Assembly: GCF_002930155.1 (NCBI RefSeq)
Contig: NZ_PHND01000001.1
Span: forward strand, 620,001 to 684,000
Direction: 5' to 3'
DNA: 64,000 nucleotides
Origin: Entomoplasma ellychniae
GTDB lineage: Bacteria; Bacillota_I; Bacilli_A; Mycoplasmatales; Mycoplasmataceae
The position numbers were made by a program, and so were the translations under genes. The notes beneath the pieces were generated by a model, which saw only the letters and a program-made list of their open reading frames with translations, did no database searches and was not told the DNA's origin. Positions 22,681 to 33,545 of the stretch are shown piece by piece. Positions within the stretch are counted from its first letter, which is position 1. Every line of letters starts with the position of its first letter.

Positions 22681-23556
22681 TTGTCAGAACTATTAGAAGG
22701 TTGAAAAGAATTTACTTCTCAGTTCACTGCCATATTTTTAACAACAATTGTTATATGTGCTATTTGTATTACATATAATGTTAAAGTTAAAGGTAAAAAT
22801 AAATCAGATGAAATTTCAGGATATGTTATGATAGTTGATATGATTGTTTCTTCGACTGAAAATTTAGTTGTTTCAATAATGGGAAAAAAATATAGGTCTA
22901 TAACCCCATACTTTTTATATATATTTTTTTATATATTTATAGGTTCGATGATTTCTTTGTTAGGTTTTGAATCGCCAACCACGTCATTAACTATTACATT
23001 TTCAATGGCTTTAGTTACATTTGTGATGATCTATTATTTTGGTATAAAATATCAAAGAGCAGCTTTTTTTAAAAAGTTTAAAAACCCATTAGAATTATTT
23101 ACACAGTTTACACCTTTATTATCAATGTCATTTCGTCTTTTTGGTAATATTCTTGGTGGTTCAATTATTTTAGGATTAGTTTACGCGCTATTTATAGGTT
23201 TCCAAAGTAGTTGAAGTGGCGAAAGAATTGGTGGACATTGACCATCATTTGGAATATGAAATGTAGCACCAAATAGTGATTATTGAACATATCAATATAA
23301 GTATTGATGATCAGGGATAAATATTTTTACAAGTGTTATTACACCATTCCTTCATTTCTACTTTGATATATTTGATTCGATTATTCAATCAGTGGTGTTT
23401 ATAATGTTAACTTTATCTTATTGAGCAGAAGCTATGAGTGAAGAAGAACAAGAATTGAAAAGTAAAAACCCGCATAGGGAAAAAAGAAAATTTTTGATTG
23501 CAGAAATTAAAAAAATTAAGAAAAATAAACAAAAAATTAAAGGAGAAAAATGTTAA
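22681..23556 (+). CDS. atpB: ATP synthase subunit a
   Basis: Subunit a provides the two half-channels for protons at the c-ring. The 291-residue protein has six or so membrane helices. The essential arginine lies in [14 protein letters not shown] near residue 150. The start is TTG, chosen because the strong AAGGAGG site lies 7 bases upstream and no ATG is suitably placed. A polar Trp-rich loop (residues about 180-210, many TGA codons) and a basic C-terminal tail are Mollicute-like additions. It overlaps atpE by 7 bases. Confidence 0.93.
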
Positions 23557-23867
23557 ATTCATTTTATGTAACAAACGTTTTAACAGCATATGTATCTGTT
23601 ATGACACAAATTTTACCAATAATACTAGCTGAAACAGTTAATATTGGTGATGGTCTAAAATACTTAGGAGCCGGAGTTGCTATTGTGGGTGTAATTGGTG
23701 CTGGTATAGGTCAAGGTGCTATTGGGCAAGGTGCTTGTATGGCTATTGGAAGAAATCCAGAAATGGCTCCAAAAATTACTTCAACAATGATTATTGCTTG
23801 TGGTATCGCAGAGTCAGGTGCTATTTACGCATTAGTTATAGCGATTTTATTAATATTTGTTGCTTAG
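23550..23867 (+). CDS. atpE: ATP synthase subunit c
   Basis: This is the 105-residue proteolipid of the rotor ring. Two helices flank a polar loop: [22 protein letters not shown], the loop [12 protein letters not shown], and a second helix with the proton-carrying glutamate in [13 protein letters not shown] near residue 88. The N-terminal 30 residues are longer than in E. coli, as in other Mollicutes, and could form an extra helix or signal. Confidence 0.95.
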   Translation: MLNSFYVTNVLTAYVSVMTQILPIILAETVNIGDGLKYLGAGVAIVGVIGAGIGQGAIGQGACMAIGRNPEMAPKITSTMIIACGIAESGAIYALVIAILLIFVA

Positions 23868-23899
23868 TTTAAGCAAATAGAAAGAAGGTCTTGAGAATA

Positions 23900-24430
23900 A
23901 TGTTTATAGCAAATTCAGGGACTGCAGGAGTTCCAGATATAATTACTTCTTTATTTCCTAATCTTCCTAATTTTATTGCTCATGTGATAGCAACTATAGT
24001 TTTAGTTGCTGTTATTTCTAAATTAATTTATAAACCTTTTAGAAAGGTAATAAAAGAAAGAAGAGCAAAAATTAATGAACTTTTAGCTGAAGCTGTTTAT
24101 AAACAAACAGAAGCTAATGTTAATGCTAAAAAAAGTGAAGAAATTTTAGAAAACTCTAAAAAAGAATCTTCTTTAATTATTCAAGCATCTAAAATTGATG
24201 CTGATGTTCAAAAAACGCAAATTATTCAAAATGCTCATAATCAAGCAGAAATAATTAAATTACAAGCTAACAAAGATATTGATCAAAAAAAATCTCAAAT
24301 TGAATCAGAATTAAGAAACACAATTGTTGAAGTTGCTTTTAATGCAGCGGAGCAAATTTTAAAAAAAGAAATTTCAAAAGATAGCAACAAAAAAATGATT
24401 GATGAATTCATTGAAGGGTTAGACAATTAA
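23900..24430 (+). CDS. atpF: ATP synthase subunit b
   Basis: Subunit b is the peripheral stalk. The 176-residue protein has one N-terminal membrane helix (residues about 20-43) and then a long charged coiled coil (RRAKINELLAEAVYKQTEAN and onward). I prefer the ATG 11 bases after AGAAGG over a TTG 9 bases earlier that is too close to the ribosome site. Unlike some mycoplasma b subunits it has no lipobox. Confidence 0.9.
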   Translation: MFIANSGTAGVPDIITSLFPNLPNFIAHVIATIVLVAVISKLIYKPFRKVIKERRAKINELLAEAVYKQTEANVNAKKSEEILENSKKESSLIIQASKIDADVQKTQIIQNAHNQAEIIKLQANKDIDQKKSQIESELRNTIVEVAFNAAEQILKKEISKDSNKKMIDEFIEGLDN

Positions 24431-24432
24431 TT

Positions 24433-24996
24433 ATGGTTTTAAAAGAAAGCGTAATTGATAATTGAGCTTCAGCTTTAACTAAAATTGCAATAAAAGAAAA
24501 TAAAGTTAATCTTTTTATTGAACAATCAAATGTATTGGTAGAAGTTTTAAAAAATAAAGATGATTTTTTTAAAATACTTACTTTTAAAACTTCGCATGAT
24601 GAAGTTAAAAGAATAAATATTATTGAAGAAACTTTTGCTCAGTTTGATATAGATGAAGATATTTTAAATTCTTTTAAAATTCTTGTAAAATTGCAAGCCT
24701 TTTCAAGTGTTAGACAAATCTTAAAAAAATTAAGAAACAACTTATCAAGTCATAACAATATTGTTTTTGGGGTTATTTGATCAACAGAAAAAGTTATAGA
24801 AACACAAATTAAAATTATCGAAGAAAAAGTTTCAAAAAAATTAAATAAAAAAGTGAAACTAATTAATAAAATAGATGAAAAGCTGATTGGTGGAATTCAA
24901 GTTATTGTTCATCACAAAGTATTTGACGGTTCTGTTAAAGGTAAATTAGATGAAATGAAATATAAAGTATTGAAGAATGAAATGGAGGTAAATTAA
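24433..24996 (+). CDS. atpH: ATP synthase subunit delta
   Basis: The delta subunit joins the peripheral stalk to the alpha subunits. The 187-residue protein has an N-terminal six-helix region. Its C-terminal domain ends [25 protein letters not shown], a well-conserved delta ending. The stop shares one base with the atpA start, so translation is coupled. Two Trp codons are TGA. Confidence 0.92.
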
Positions 24997-26573
24997 TGGC
25001 ACTTAATATTAAAGAAATTTCTGAAGTTATTGAAAAACAAATCAAAAACTATGGAAAAGAAATTGTTGAAACTGAACAAGGTAGTGTTGTTACAATAGGA
25101 GATGGTGTATCTTTAATATACGGACTTGATAAAGCTTTGATGGGTGAACTTATTATTTTCCCAAATGATGTTTATGGAATGGTTTTAAACTTAGAAGAAG
25201 GTGCTGTTGGTGCTGTTATTCTGGGTGATTACAAGAAAATCAAAGAAGGTGACATTGTAAAAAGAACTGGTAAAGTGGTTCAAACACCAGTTGGTGATGC
25301 TATGATTGGAAGAGTTATTAATTCTTTAGGTGAACCAATTGATAATAATGGGATTATTAAAACAAATAAATCTAAACCAGTTGAGAGAATTGCAACTGGA
25401 GTTATGGCTCGTAAATCTGTAAATCAACCTTTAGAAACAGGAATTCTTGCTATTGATGCTTCTATTCCAATTGGTAAAGGTCAACGTGAATTAATTATTG
25501 GGGATAGACAAACAGGAAAAACAACTGTTGCTATTGATGCAATCATCAATCAAAAAGGCAAAAATGTTAAATGTGTTTATGTGTCTATTGGGCAAAAAGA
25601 TTCCACTATTGTACAAATAGTCGAAAAACTTAAAAAACATGGTGCAATGGATTATACTGTTGTTGTTAATGCTGGTGCTTCAGATTCAGCACCGCTACAA
25701 TATTTAGCTCCTTATACTGGAGTTACTATTGCAGAAGAATGAATGGAAAATGGACAAGATGTTCTTATAGTTTATGATGATCTTTCAAAACATGCTGTTG
25801 CTTATAGAGAAATGTCACTTTTATTAAGAAGACCACCAGGAAGAGAAGCTTATCCTGGAGATGTATTTTATTTACACTCAAGATTATTAGAAAGAGCTGC
25901 AAGAGTAAATGAAAAATTTGGTGGTGGTTCAATTACTGCACTACCAATCATTGAAACTCAAGCATCAGATATTTCAGCATATATTCCAACTAATGTTATT
26001 TCAATTACAGATGGACAAATATTTTTGTCAAGTGATTTATTTATGGCAGGTGTTAGACCAGCTGTTAATATTGGCCCATCTGTGTCGAGAGTTGGTTCTT
26101 CAGCTCAAATAAAAGCAATGAGACAAGTATCGGGGACTTTAAAATTAGAGTTAGCTCAATACTATGAACTTGAAGCTTTTGCTAAGTTTGGTTCTGATTT
26201 GGATGAAGCTACTAGAATAACATTAGACCATGGAACACGAATTGTTAAAATGTTAATTCAAAAACAAAGTTCACCAATCGATCAAATTGACCAAGCCATA
26301 ATTTTATTGGCTATTAAAGAGCATTTAATTAAATGAATTCCCTTAGAGAATATAAGAGATTTTAAAGACAGTATAATTACTTATTTTTCTAATGATAAAA
26401 AAGCATTTAAACTTAGATCTCAATTGCATGAAAATCAAGAGTGAAGTCAAGAACTAGAACATGCTGTTAAGGAAGAATTGCAATCATTAATCATTAAATT
26501 TACAGCAAAACTAACAAATTATAATCATTTAATGTTTGGTAGTGATGAAGAATTTAAAGGGATGAAAAAATAA
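24996..26573 (+). CDS. atpA: ATP synthase subunit alpha
   Basis: This is the non-catalytic nucleotide-binding subunit of F1, 525 residues. Walker [10 protein letters not shown] lies near residue 169. The strand [21 protein letters not shown] and the conserved [23 protein letters not shown] follow. The [10 protein letters not shown] region contains the arginine finger near 370. TGA-coded Trp codons break the frame three times under the standard code. Its stop overlaps atpG. Confidence 0.97.
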
Positions 26574-27427
26574 TGCCAAATCTTAGTGCTTTAAAAAACG
26601 ACATATTAAGTATTAAAAATACAGGTAAAATCACAAATGCAATGCAACTAGTAGCATCAGCTAAATTAAGAAAAATTGGCAAAAAAGTTTTAGATGTTCA
26701 AGAATATATGGATGATGTATATCGTGTTTTTAGTGATATAATTTCTAATTCTTCAACTGAATCTAAATTCTTAAAAAATGAAGAAATAGAAATTAAAAAA
26801 ACCTTATGAGTAGTTATTAACTCAAATTTAGGTTTGTGTGGTGGTTACAATAATAATGTTAACAAATTGGTTATCAATGGTTTTAAACCTGAAGATGAAG
26901 TTTACACTATTGGAACAAAAGCTATATCAACTTATTCATCAAGAAAAATGAAAATTAAAAAATCTATCACAAATGTCGATATTGATTTTACAAATAGTCA
27001 AGCTAAAGAAATTGGTAATGATATATTAGCTTATTATTCTTCTGGTGAATTTAATGATGTTTGTATTGTTTATACAAAATTTATTAATAATGTCACTTTT
27101 GAACCAAGAATTTTAAAAATTTTTCCAATTATAAAATCAAAAGTGATTCAAACAGAGAGCAAAAAAGTTAATTACACTTTTGAACCATCTGCTGGTGAAG
27201 TTTTTGACAGTGCGGTAAATATATATTTAAGCACAATGGTTTATGGATGCATAATTGAATCACAAGTTAGCGAACAAGCAAGTAGAAGAGTTTCAATGGA
27301 AAACGCAACAAATAATGGAAAAGAATTATCATTTAATTTAAGTATCAAATATAACAGAGAAAGACAAGCATCAATTACTCAAGAAATTTCTGAAATAGTT
27401 TCTGGAGCAAGTGCTTTACAAGATTAG
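26573..27427 (+). CDS. atpG: ATP synthase subunit gamma
   Basis: Gamma is the central rotor shaft. The 284-residue protein shows the N-terminal helix ending ITNAMQLVASAKL near residue 30, the middle NSNLGLCGGYNNNVNK near 83-98 and the C-terminal helix with ENATNNGKEL, NRERQASITQEISEIVSGA. These form the coiled coil inside the alpha/beta ring. Length is normal. Confidence 0.95.
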
Positions 27428-28867
<1,440 letters not shown>

Positions 28868-28872
28868 TTATT

Positions 28873-29151
28873 ATGTTAATTAAATTAATAGTCAATACTC
28901 CTAATGGTAAATTCATCGATAATGAAGAAGTTGAAATTATCAATTTAAAAACAACTGATGGTGAAATTGGTGTATTAGCCAATATGGAACCCATGATTAG
29001 TGCTTTAAAAATTGGGAATATGAATTACAAAAAAAATGGCAAAATCAGATATATACATTTACACAGAGGGTTAGCAATCATTCAAAAAGATGAATGCAAA
29101 ATAATTACTGAAAGACTTTATGAAGTTAACGAAAAAGGCGATCGCATTTAA
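28873..29151 (+). CDS. atpC: ATP synthase subunit epsilon
   Basis: The epsilon subunit inhibits and couples the rotor. The 92-residue protein consists only of the N-terminal beta-sandwich (TPNGKFIDNEEVEIINL, TTDGEIGVLANMEPMISAL). The C-terminal helical hairpin is absent or minimal, as in several Mollicutes. It ends the operon and is followed by a strong terminator. Confidence 0.92.
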   Translation: MLIKLIVNTPNGKFIDNEEVEIINLKTTDGEIGVLANMEPMISALKIGNMNYKKNGKIRYIHLHRGLAIIQKDECKIITERLYEVNEKGDRI

Positions 29152-29182
29152 AAAATACCACTAATTTGTAGTGGTATTTTTT
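29152..29182 (+). terminator. Intrinsic terminator of the ATP synthase operon
   Basis: AAAATACCACTA/TAGTGGTATTTT forms a 12-bp stem with a 5-base loop and a T-tail. The A-rich left side means it can also serve the convergent azoreductase gene. Confidence 0.9.
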
Positions 29183-29200
29183 AAAATCAACTTTAGTGTT

Positions 29201-29797
29201 TTAGAAAAGTCTTGCAGCCTTTAAAATGTCATCTCTTACCTTTTCAATATTTTTTAAAGAAGTTTGTTCATTATAAGGTGGCATGTCCATCATTTCATTA
29301 ATAATTGGTACAGTCACTTTTGCACCTAAAAATTCTCAAATATTTTTAACATAATCTGTAAAAGCGCCATTTGGTGTGTTTGTTCCACCTTTTGTTGCTA
29401 ATAATTGAACATTTTCAATGTTTGACAACATACCAATAGCTTTTCCATCTTTCGACCCTTTATAAGTAAAGGAAAGGTTTGCAATTGTAATATGGTCAAT
29501 AAAGTTTTTTAATATAGCAGGGATACTATAATTAATCATAGAAAAATTTAAAATAATTTTATCAATTGATTTTAATTGTTCTATAAATTTAAAAGAGTCT
29601 TCTTGATTAAAAAAAGTTTGAATATTGTTTCTTGTTAAAGTTTTTTGAGACATTGATATTTCATTTAAATCCAAATATATAATTTGATCATCAAAATGAA
29701 GTTTTTGATATTCATTTACAAATAATTTTGACATTTCAAGTGAATCGGAGTTATTTTCTTGCGAAACACTTGAGTTTATAACTAATATTTTTTTCAT
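29201..29797 (-). CDS. azoR: FMN-dependent NADH-azoreductase / quinone reductase, AzoR family
   Basis: The 198-residue flavodoxin-like protein starts MKKILVINSSVSQ (the phosphate-binding loop). It contains FSMINYSIPAILKNFIDHI near residues 88-106 and LLATKGGTNTPNG near 132, characteristic of AzoR/AcpD. Such enzymes reduce quinones and related electrophiles in two-electron steps. It is divergent from an HxlR-type regulator, a pairing usual for quinone or aldehyde stress responses. One TGA-coded Trp lies near residue 154. An upstream in-frame extension is ignored because it has no ribosome site. Confidence 0.88.
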
Positions 29798-29859
29798 TTT
29801 ACGCTTTCTATTTTGTATTTTTTTTATACAAGTATATAATAATACAAAGCAAATAAAAA

Positions 29860-29906
29860 TGTAAGTACCCACTTTATTGTTATATACTTACAAAAAAGAA
29901 AGTAAG
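29860..29906. promoter_or_regulatory. Candidate HxlR operator in the azoR/hxlR divergent intergenic region
   Basis: TGTAAGTA at 29860-29867 and TACTTACA at 29885-29892 are perfect 8-base inverted arms 17 bases apart. A further GTAAG at 29902-29906 forms a second, overlapping inverted pair with CTTAC. The spacing suits a winged-helix dimer controlling both genes. Confidence 0.45.
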
Positions 29907-29911
29907 GAATC

Positions 29912-30217
29912 ATGGAACAATTTTGCCCTTTAGAATACACTTTAAATTTTATTAAATCAAAATGAGTAATTTTAATAATAAGAGAATTAACTTTAGGAAC
30001 TCAAAGGTTCAATGAATTAGAAAAGAAAATTGCTGGTATCAGTCAAAAGGTTTTGACTTCTAACTTGAGATTCTTAGAAGAAAATAATTTAGTTGAGCGT
30101 AAAGTATACCCAGTTGTAACACCTAAAGTAGAATATTCTTTAACTAATCTTGGAAAAAGTTTACAACCAATATTAGATCAAATGACTGAATGAGGAATTA
30201 AAAATATTAAAAAATAA
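29912..30217 (+). CDS. HxlR-family transcriptional regulator
   Basis: The 101-residue winged-helix protein has the HxlR signature. The N-terminal cysteine is in [17 protein letters not shown] (Cys5), followed by [19 protein letters not shown] and the recognition helix [17 protein letters not shown], then the wing. In relatives the N-terminal cysteine senses electrophiles or disulfide stress. It is divergent from azoR and probably represses it and itself through the palindromic site between them. Two Trp codons are TGA. Confidence 0.88.
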
Positions 30218-30290
30218 TTTATTTATAAGGAATCAAAAGTTATTTGTGTTGTAGACATTATAATTAAAAGAAAAGAAGAAAGAGGATTTT

Positions 30291-31094
30291 ATGGAAAAAG
30301 TTTTATTTATTGGGCTAGGGCATATGGGTGCTTCACTAGTTAAGGGTGTTTTGCAAAATAACAAAGAAGATATAGAAGTTTATGGATTTGATGCAATTAA
30401 AGAGGTGCAACAAAAAGCTTTAAATGAAATTTCAAATCTTAAATCTATATCTGAAATATCAGATATTAAAAAACTTCAAATTAATTGTATAGTAATTGGG
30501 GTTAGACCAATTGATGTAAAAGAGCTTTGTGAACAAATCGATAATCTAAATTTGGCAAATATAACAGTTATTTGCATGGCCAATGCAGTTTCAATATCAG
30601 ATTTACAAAAAAGTTTTCAAAAAAGTAAAACAATTAGCATAATAAGAATGATGCCAAATATGAATGCTTCAATTCAAAAATCAGTTACTGCATTGGCTAC
30701 AAACAATGCTTCTGCAGATCAATTAGAATTTGCAAAAAATTTATTTAAAAATTGTGGAATAGTAGAAATTATTGATGAAAATAAGTTTGGTACTTTCACA
30801 GCGATTTCTGGTTGTTCGCCATCTTATGTGATATCTTTTTATAAAGCTATGACAGAATATGCAACTGAAAATGGTTTTTCAAAAGAACAATCTTTTGAAA
30901 TAATTAAACAAACTATTATAGGAAGTATTTTAAATGTATCTGATCCCAAATTAGATTTAAGAAAGAAAATAGATCAGATTTGTGTTCCTGGTGGTTCAAC
31001 AATTGAAGGTCAAAAAATACTTGATAGTGAAAAATTTGAAAAAATAGTTAAAAAAGCTTTAAAAGCAGCTGATCAAAAAGCAAAAAAATTATAA
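30291..31094 (+). CDS. proC: Pyrroline-5-carboxylate reductase
   Basis: This enzyme catalyses the NAD(P)H-dependent last step of proline synthesis. The 267-residue protein shows a Rossmann start LFIGLGHMGASLVKG near residues 4-18 and IIRMMPNMNASIQKSVTAL near 117-135. The C-terminal dimerisation/active-site region contains GCSPSYVISFYKAM, then a VPGGSTIEG loop near 238. No other proline-synthesis gene is visible in the window. A TATAAT box lies upstream at about 30259. Confidence 0.9.
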   Translation: MEKVLFIGLGHMGASLVKGVLQNNKEDIEVYGFDAIKEVQQKALNEISNLKSISEISDIKKLQINCIVIGVRPIDVKELCEQIDNLNLANITVICMANAVSISDLQKSFQKSKTISIIRMMPNMNASIQKSVTALATNNASADQLEFAKNLFKNCGIVEIIDENKFGTFTAISGCSPSYVISFYKAMTEYATENGFSKEQSFEIIKQTIIGSILNVSDPKLDLRKKIDQICVPGGSTIEGQKILDSEKFEKIVKKALKAADQKAKKL

Positions 31095-31332
31095 AACATT
31101 TTAAGGTTTTAAATAAATGAATATACAGACCAATAAAATTAGGCGGATAACAGGTAAATTTATTTTAATAAAAAAGATAATTTTATTATTAAAATTTTGA
31201 TTTAAAACTTGCTAAGTAGGAAATCAAGCTAGTTTTTAAGAAATATATTATTGATCTAAAATAAAATTCATTATTTTTTATAATTACTCTATTTTTTAAT
31301 TCATAATTTATTATATAAAGACAGGAGAAAAG
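31095..31332. other. AT-rich gap between proC and deoD without a clear gene
   Basis: No open frame, tRNA or recognisable riboswitch is visible in these 238 bases. An imperfect hairpin around 31206-31240 (ACTTG...CAAGCTAGT, then T-run) may terminate proC. A strong ACAGGAG ribosome site for deoD closes the gap. Confidence 0.4.
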
Positions 31333-32040
31333 ATGACACCACATATTAAAGCAAAAAAAGAAGACATTGCAAAGTTTGTGCTTATGCCAGGAGACCCATT
31401 AAGAGCTAAGGTTATTGCTGAAAAATTTTTACAAGATGTCAGATTAGTAAATGATGTAAGAAACATGTTTATGTATACAGGATATTATAAAGGAATAAGA
31501 ATAACTGTTGCGGGAAGTGGTATGGGTTGCCCAAGCATTGGAATATATTCTTATGAACTATATAAATTTTATGATGTTGATGCAATTATAAGAATTGGAT
31601 CTGCTGGAAGTTATAAAGCTGATATTGATTTATATTCTATTTATAATGTTAAAGAAGCTTATAGTGAAAGCACATATGCAAAAGTTGCTGCAGGTATTGA
31701 TAGTGAAGTAATTGAAGCTTCAAGAAATTTATTTGAAACTATCAATGAAACAGCTGAAGAAAAAGGTCAAAAAATATTATCTGGAAGAATTCATTCATCT
31801 GATGTATTTTATAGAGAAGATAGTTCTTTAGAGTTCACTATTAAACATAACCTTGATGTTGTTGAAATGGAATCATTTGCGCTCTTTACAAATGCTATTA
31901 CAACTAAAAAAATGGCAGCATGTTTACTAACTGTATCTGATAACTTGATTACACACAAAGAAACAAGCGCTGATGATCGCCAAAACAATTTTATGGGAAT
32001 GGTTGAATTAGCTTTAGAATCGGTTTTAAAATTAAAATAA
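31333..32040 (+). CDS. deoD: Purine-nucleoside phosphorylase DeoD
   Basis: DeoD splits purine (deoxy)nucleosides with phosphate, feeding the salvage pathway together with deoA, pmm and deoC. The 235-residue hexameric-type enzyme has TPHIKAKKEDIAKFVLMPGDP at its start (short motifs HIKAKK and LMPGDPLRAK), GSGMGCPSIGIY near 61-72, IIRIGSAGS near 86 and DVVEMESFALF near 177. The catalytic Asp lies in LLTVSDNL near 204. In related Mollicutes this gene sits near deoA-pmm-deoC; here a 21-kb island follows it. Confidence 0.95.
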   Translation: MTPHIKAKKEDIAKFVLMPGDPLRAKVIAEKFLQDVRLVNDVRNMFMYTGYYKGIRITVAGSGMGCPSIGIYSYELYKFYDVDAIIRIGSAGSYKADIDLYSIYNVKEAYSESTYAKVAAGIDSEVIEASRNLFETINETAEEKGQKILSGRIHSSDVFYREDSSLEFTIKHNLDVVEMESFALFTNAITTKKMAACLLTVSDNLITHKETSADDRQNNFMGMVELALESVLKLK

Positions 32041-32745
32041 ATTTATTTGTAGAACCATTAATTTTGGTGTGAATATAATCTCCTAAGTATAGTATTTCAA
32101 GAATAAAAATATATTCTTGCTAATATTTTAACTAAAGGAGATTTTTTTATAGACAATATTAAATGTAAAAAATCAAATATTAAATCCTTTGAAGAAAAAA
32201 TGCAAATTATTAATGATCGCTATAAGATTTAATTAACTTTTAGATTGTTGGCTATTAAAATATTTTTTCGTTATTGTACTGTTAGAAGATGGTGTTCAGA
32301 TTAAAAAATAAACAGAAAAAACTACATTTATAAAATTACTAATAGGAAAGGTCGAAATAATGAGATTAAAGAATTGTGCTGCGAGAAAAACTCTTTAGAG
32401 CACAAAAATCATGAAATAGTGAGATTAAAAAATAAAGTAAGAGAGATTAAGGTGAAACTTTTTTTAGCAGTTGAAAAAATGAATGATTGCAAAATTTTCA
32501 AACTGAAAACTTTGAATCTATTAGGAATAAAGATTTTTAATATACAGACTATTATAACTTTAAAAGAATAAAAATAAAAAACACTCCATAAAACTATGAA
32601 GTGCTTTCTAGTATTTCAATAATTTAAACTACTTTTTTAAATTGACAAACTGCAAATCTTATGATTTAAGTATTACATAAGTTCTACAGTTGTAATGATT
32701 ATAATTAATATTAATAAAGTATTTAAAAATTTTTATAATTCTAAA
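32041..32745. other. Degenerate left edge of the accessory island
   Basis: No intact gene is visible. CAAGAAT/ATTCTTG (32098-32119) forms a hairpin that may end deoD. A well-spaced AAGGAG at 32138 is followed by an open frame whose start codon reads ATA, and the frame soon stops. The stretch to 32573 looks like a decayed IS orfA. An imperfect hairpin lies near 32585-32607. This marks the transition from core to accessory DNA. Confidence 0.4.
32150..32573 (+). pseudogene. Decayed IS3-type orfA-like fragment
   Basis: Two fragments in this stretch resemble the start (SFEEKMQIINDRY) and the leucine-zipper-like end (EIVRLKNKVREIKVKLFLAVEKM) of IS3-family orfA proteins. Stops and shifts lie between them. 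No transposase catalytic part remains. The family call rests on pattern only; random AT-rich coding could mimic the charged helix. Confidence 0.3.
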
Positions 32746-32898
32746 TTATTCTGATTTTTCTGATTCTCTGGGTATATTACATATCACTGTACATTTAAGA
32801 GAAATTCAGAAACTTTCGATATCAGTTTGAATTAAAGAGTTATTAGGATCAATACCGTTAAAAAACTCATAATTATTTAAATCAAGAACATTATTCAT
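32746..32898 (-). CDS. Candidate class III lanthipeptide precursor (50 residues, contains UGA-Trp)
   Basis: This short ORF lies back-to-back with the LanKC-like synthetase, 83 bases away, with a strong AAAGGGGGG ribosome site 6 bases before its ATG. The peptide has an acidic, Asn-rich leader starting MNNVLDLNNYEFF, reminiscent of hydrophobic-acidic LanKC recognition helices. A short C-terminal core follows: SFWISLKCTVIC (residues 29-40) and then NIPRESEKSE. Ser29, Ser33, Thr37, Cys36 and Cys40 could supply dehydrated residues and thioethers. The spacing S-x3-S-x2-C is close to, but not identical with, the labionin pattern S-x2-S-x(2-5)-C. Trp31 is TGA, so standard-code gene finders would truncate it. 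No leader peptidase is apparent. Precursor status is inference from context. Confidence 0.65.
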
Positions 32899-32922
32899 AT
32901 TATCCCCCCTTTCTTAGTAGAT

Positions 32923-32964
32923 ATTATAATACTTTTTAAAATATAATTCATATTATGGTATAAA
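32923..32964. promoter_or_regulatory. Divergent promoter region of the lanthipeptide cluster
   Basis: The 83-base gap between the precursor and the synthetase holds a near-palindromic ATTATAAT at 32923-32930, giving a minus-strand TATAAT for the precursor. A TATAAA at 32959-32964 serves the synthetase. No convincing -35 boxes are seen, so control may need an activator. Confidence 0.45.
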
Positions 32965-32981
32965 ATATAAAAAAGGAATTT

Positions 32982-33545
32982 ATGAAAACACATTCTTATG
33001 AAAAAATTTTAAATAAATTTAATATAAATTATACGGAAGATTTATTTTACTTTAAATCTTGCTGTATTGATGATAAAAAAAATATAATAATGGGATGAAA
33101 AATTCATATTTCTAGTGATATTTTATCTTCAAATTATTTATGTGAGACAATAATTCGATATTGTAAAATTAATTCATTAAATTTTAAAATTTTAAAAAAT
33201 TCAGAAATTCTCTTAAATTCATTAAGTAAAAAAAGTAGGCAAGAGCAATTAGGAAAATTTATAACTATTTATTTCAATTCAAAAAAATCTTTTATTAATA
33301 ACATTGAAAATATTTATATCTTAATAGATTCTAAAAAGGCTAATGGACCATACATTTATACAGACAAAAGATATAAAGATTCTAAAGTAATATATTATAG
33401 ATTTGGAGCTATTTATCCAAGAATTTTATTAAATGAATTTGGAGATCCTTATTTTTATTATAAAAAAAATAAAATACTATTAAATTCTGAAAATTATTAC
33501 AAAGTATTTGAAAAAGATAAAAAGCTCTTGATGAGTTGTTTTTAA
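32982..33545 (+). CDS. LanKC-type lanthipeptide synthetase, N-terminal lyase-like part (before the frameshift)
   Basis: This 187-codon frame carries the N-terminal domain typical of class III/IV synthetases. GWKIHISSDILSSNY lies near residues 37-51, KFITIYFNS near 92, and GPYIYTDKRYKDSKVIYYRFGAIYP near 115-140 (short cores GPYIYTDKRY and YYRFGAIYP). In LanKC/LanL this domain eliminates phosphate from phospho-Ser/Thr to give dehydroamino acids. The frame ends in TAA. The protein logic continues in the -1 frame, where the next frame reads KALDELFLKYNKYEFKKI. The change falls at TAAAAAG (33518-33524), and one additional A would fuse both parts. Its start has a GGAA ribosome site. The gene is more AT-rich than the core. 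Confidence 0.8.

Noticed and set aside
31095-31332. Purine riboswitch upstream of deoD
   Set aside because: No conserved purine-aptamer core sequences or paired P1 stem were visible.
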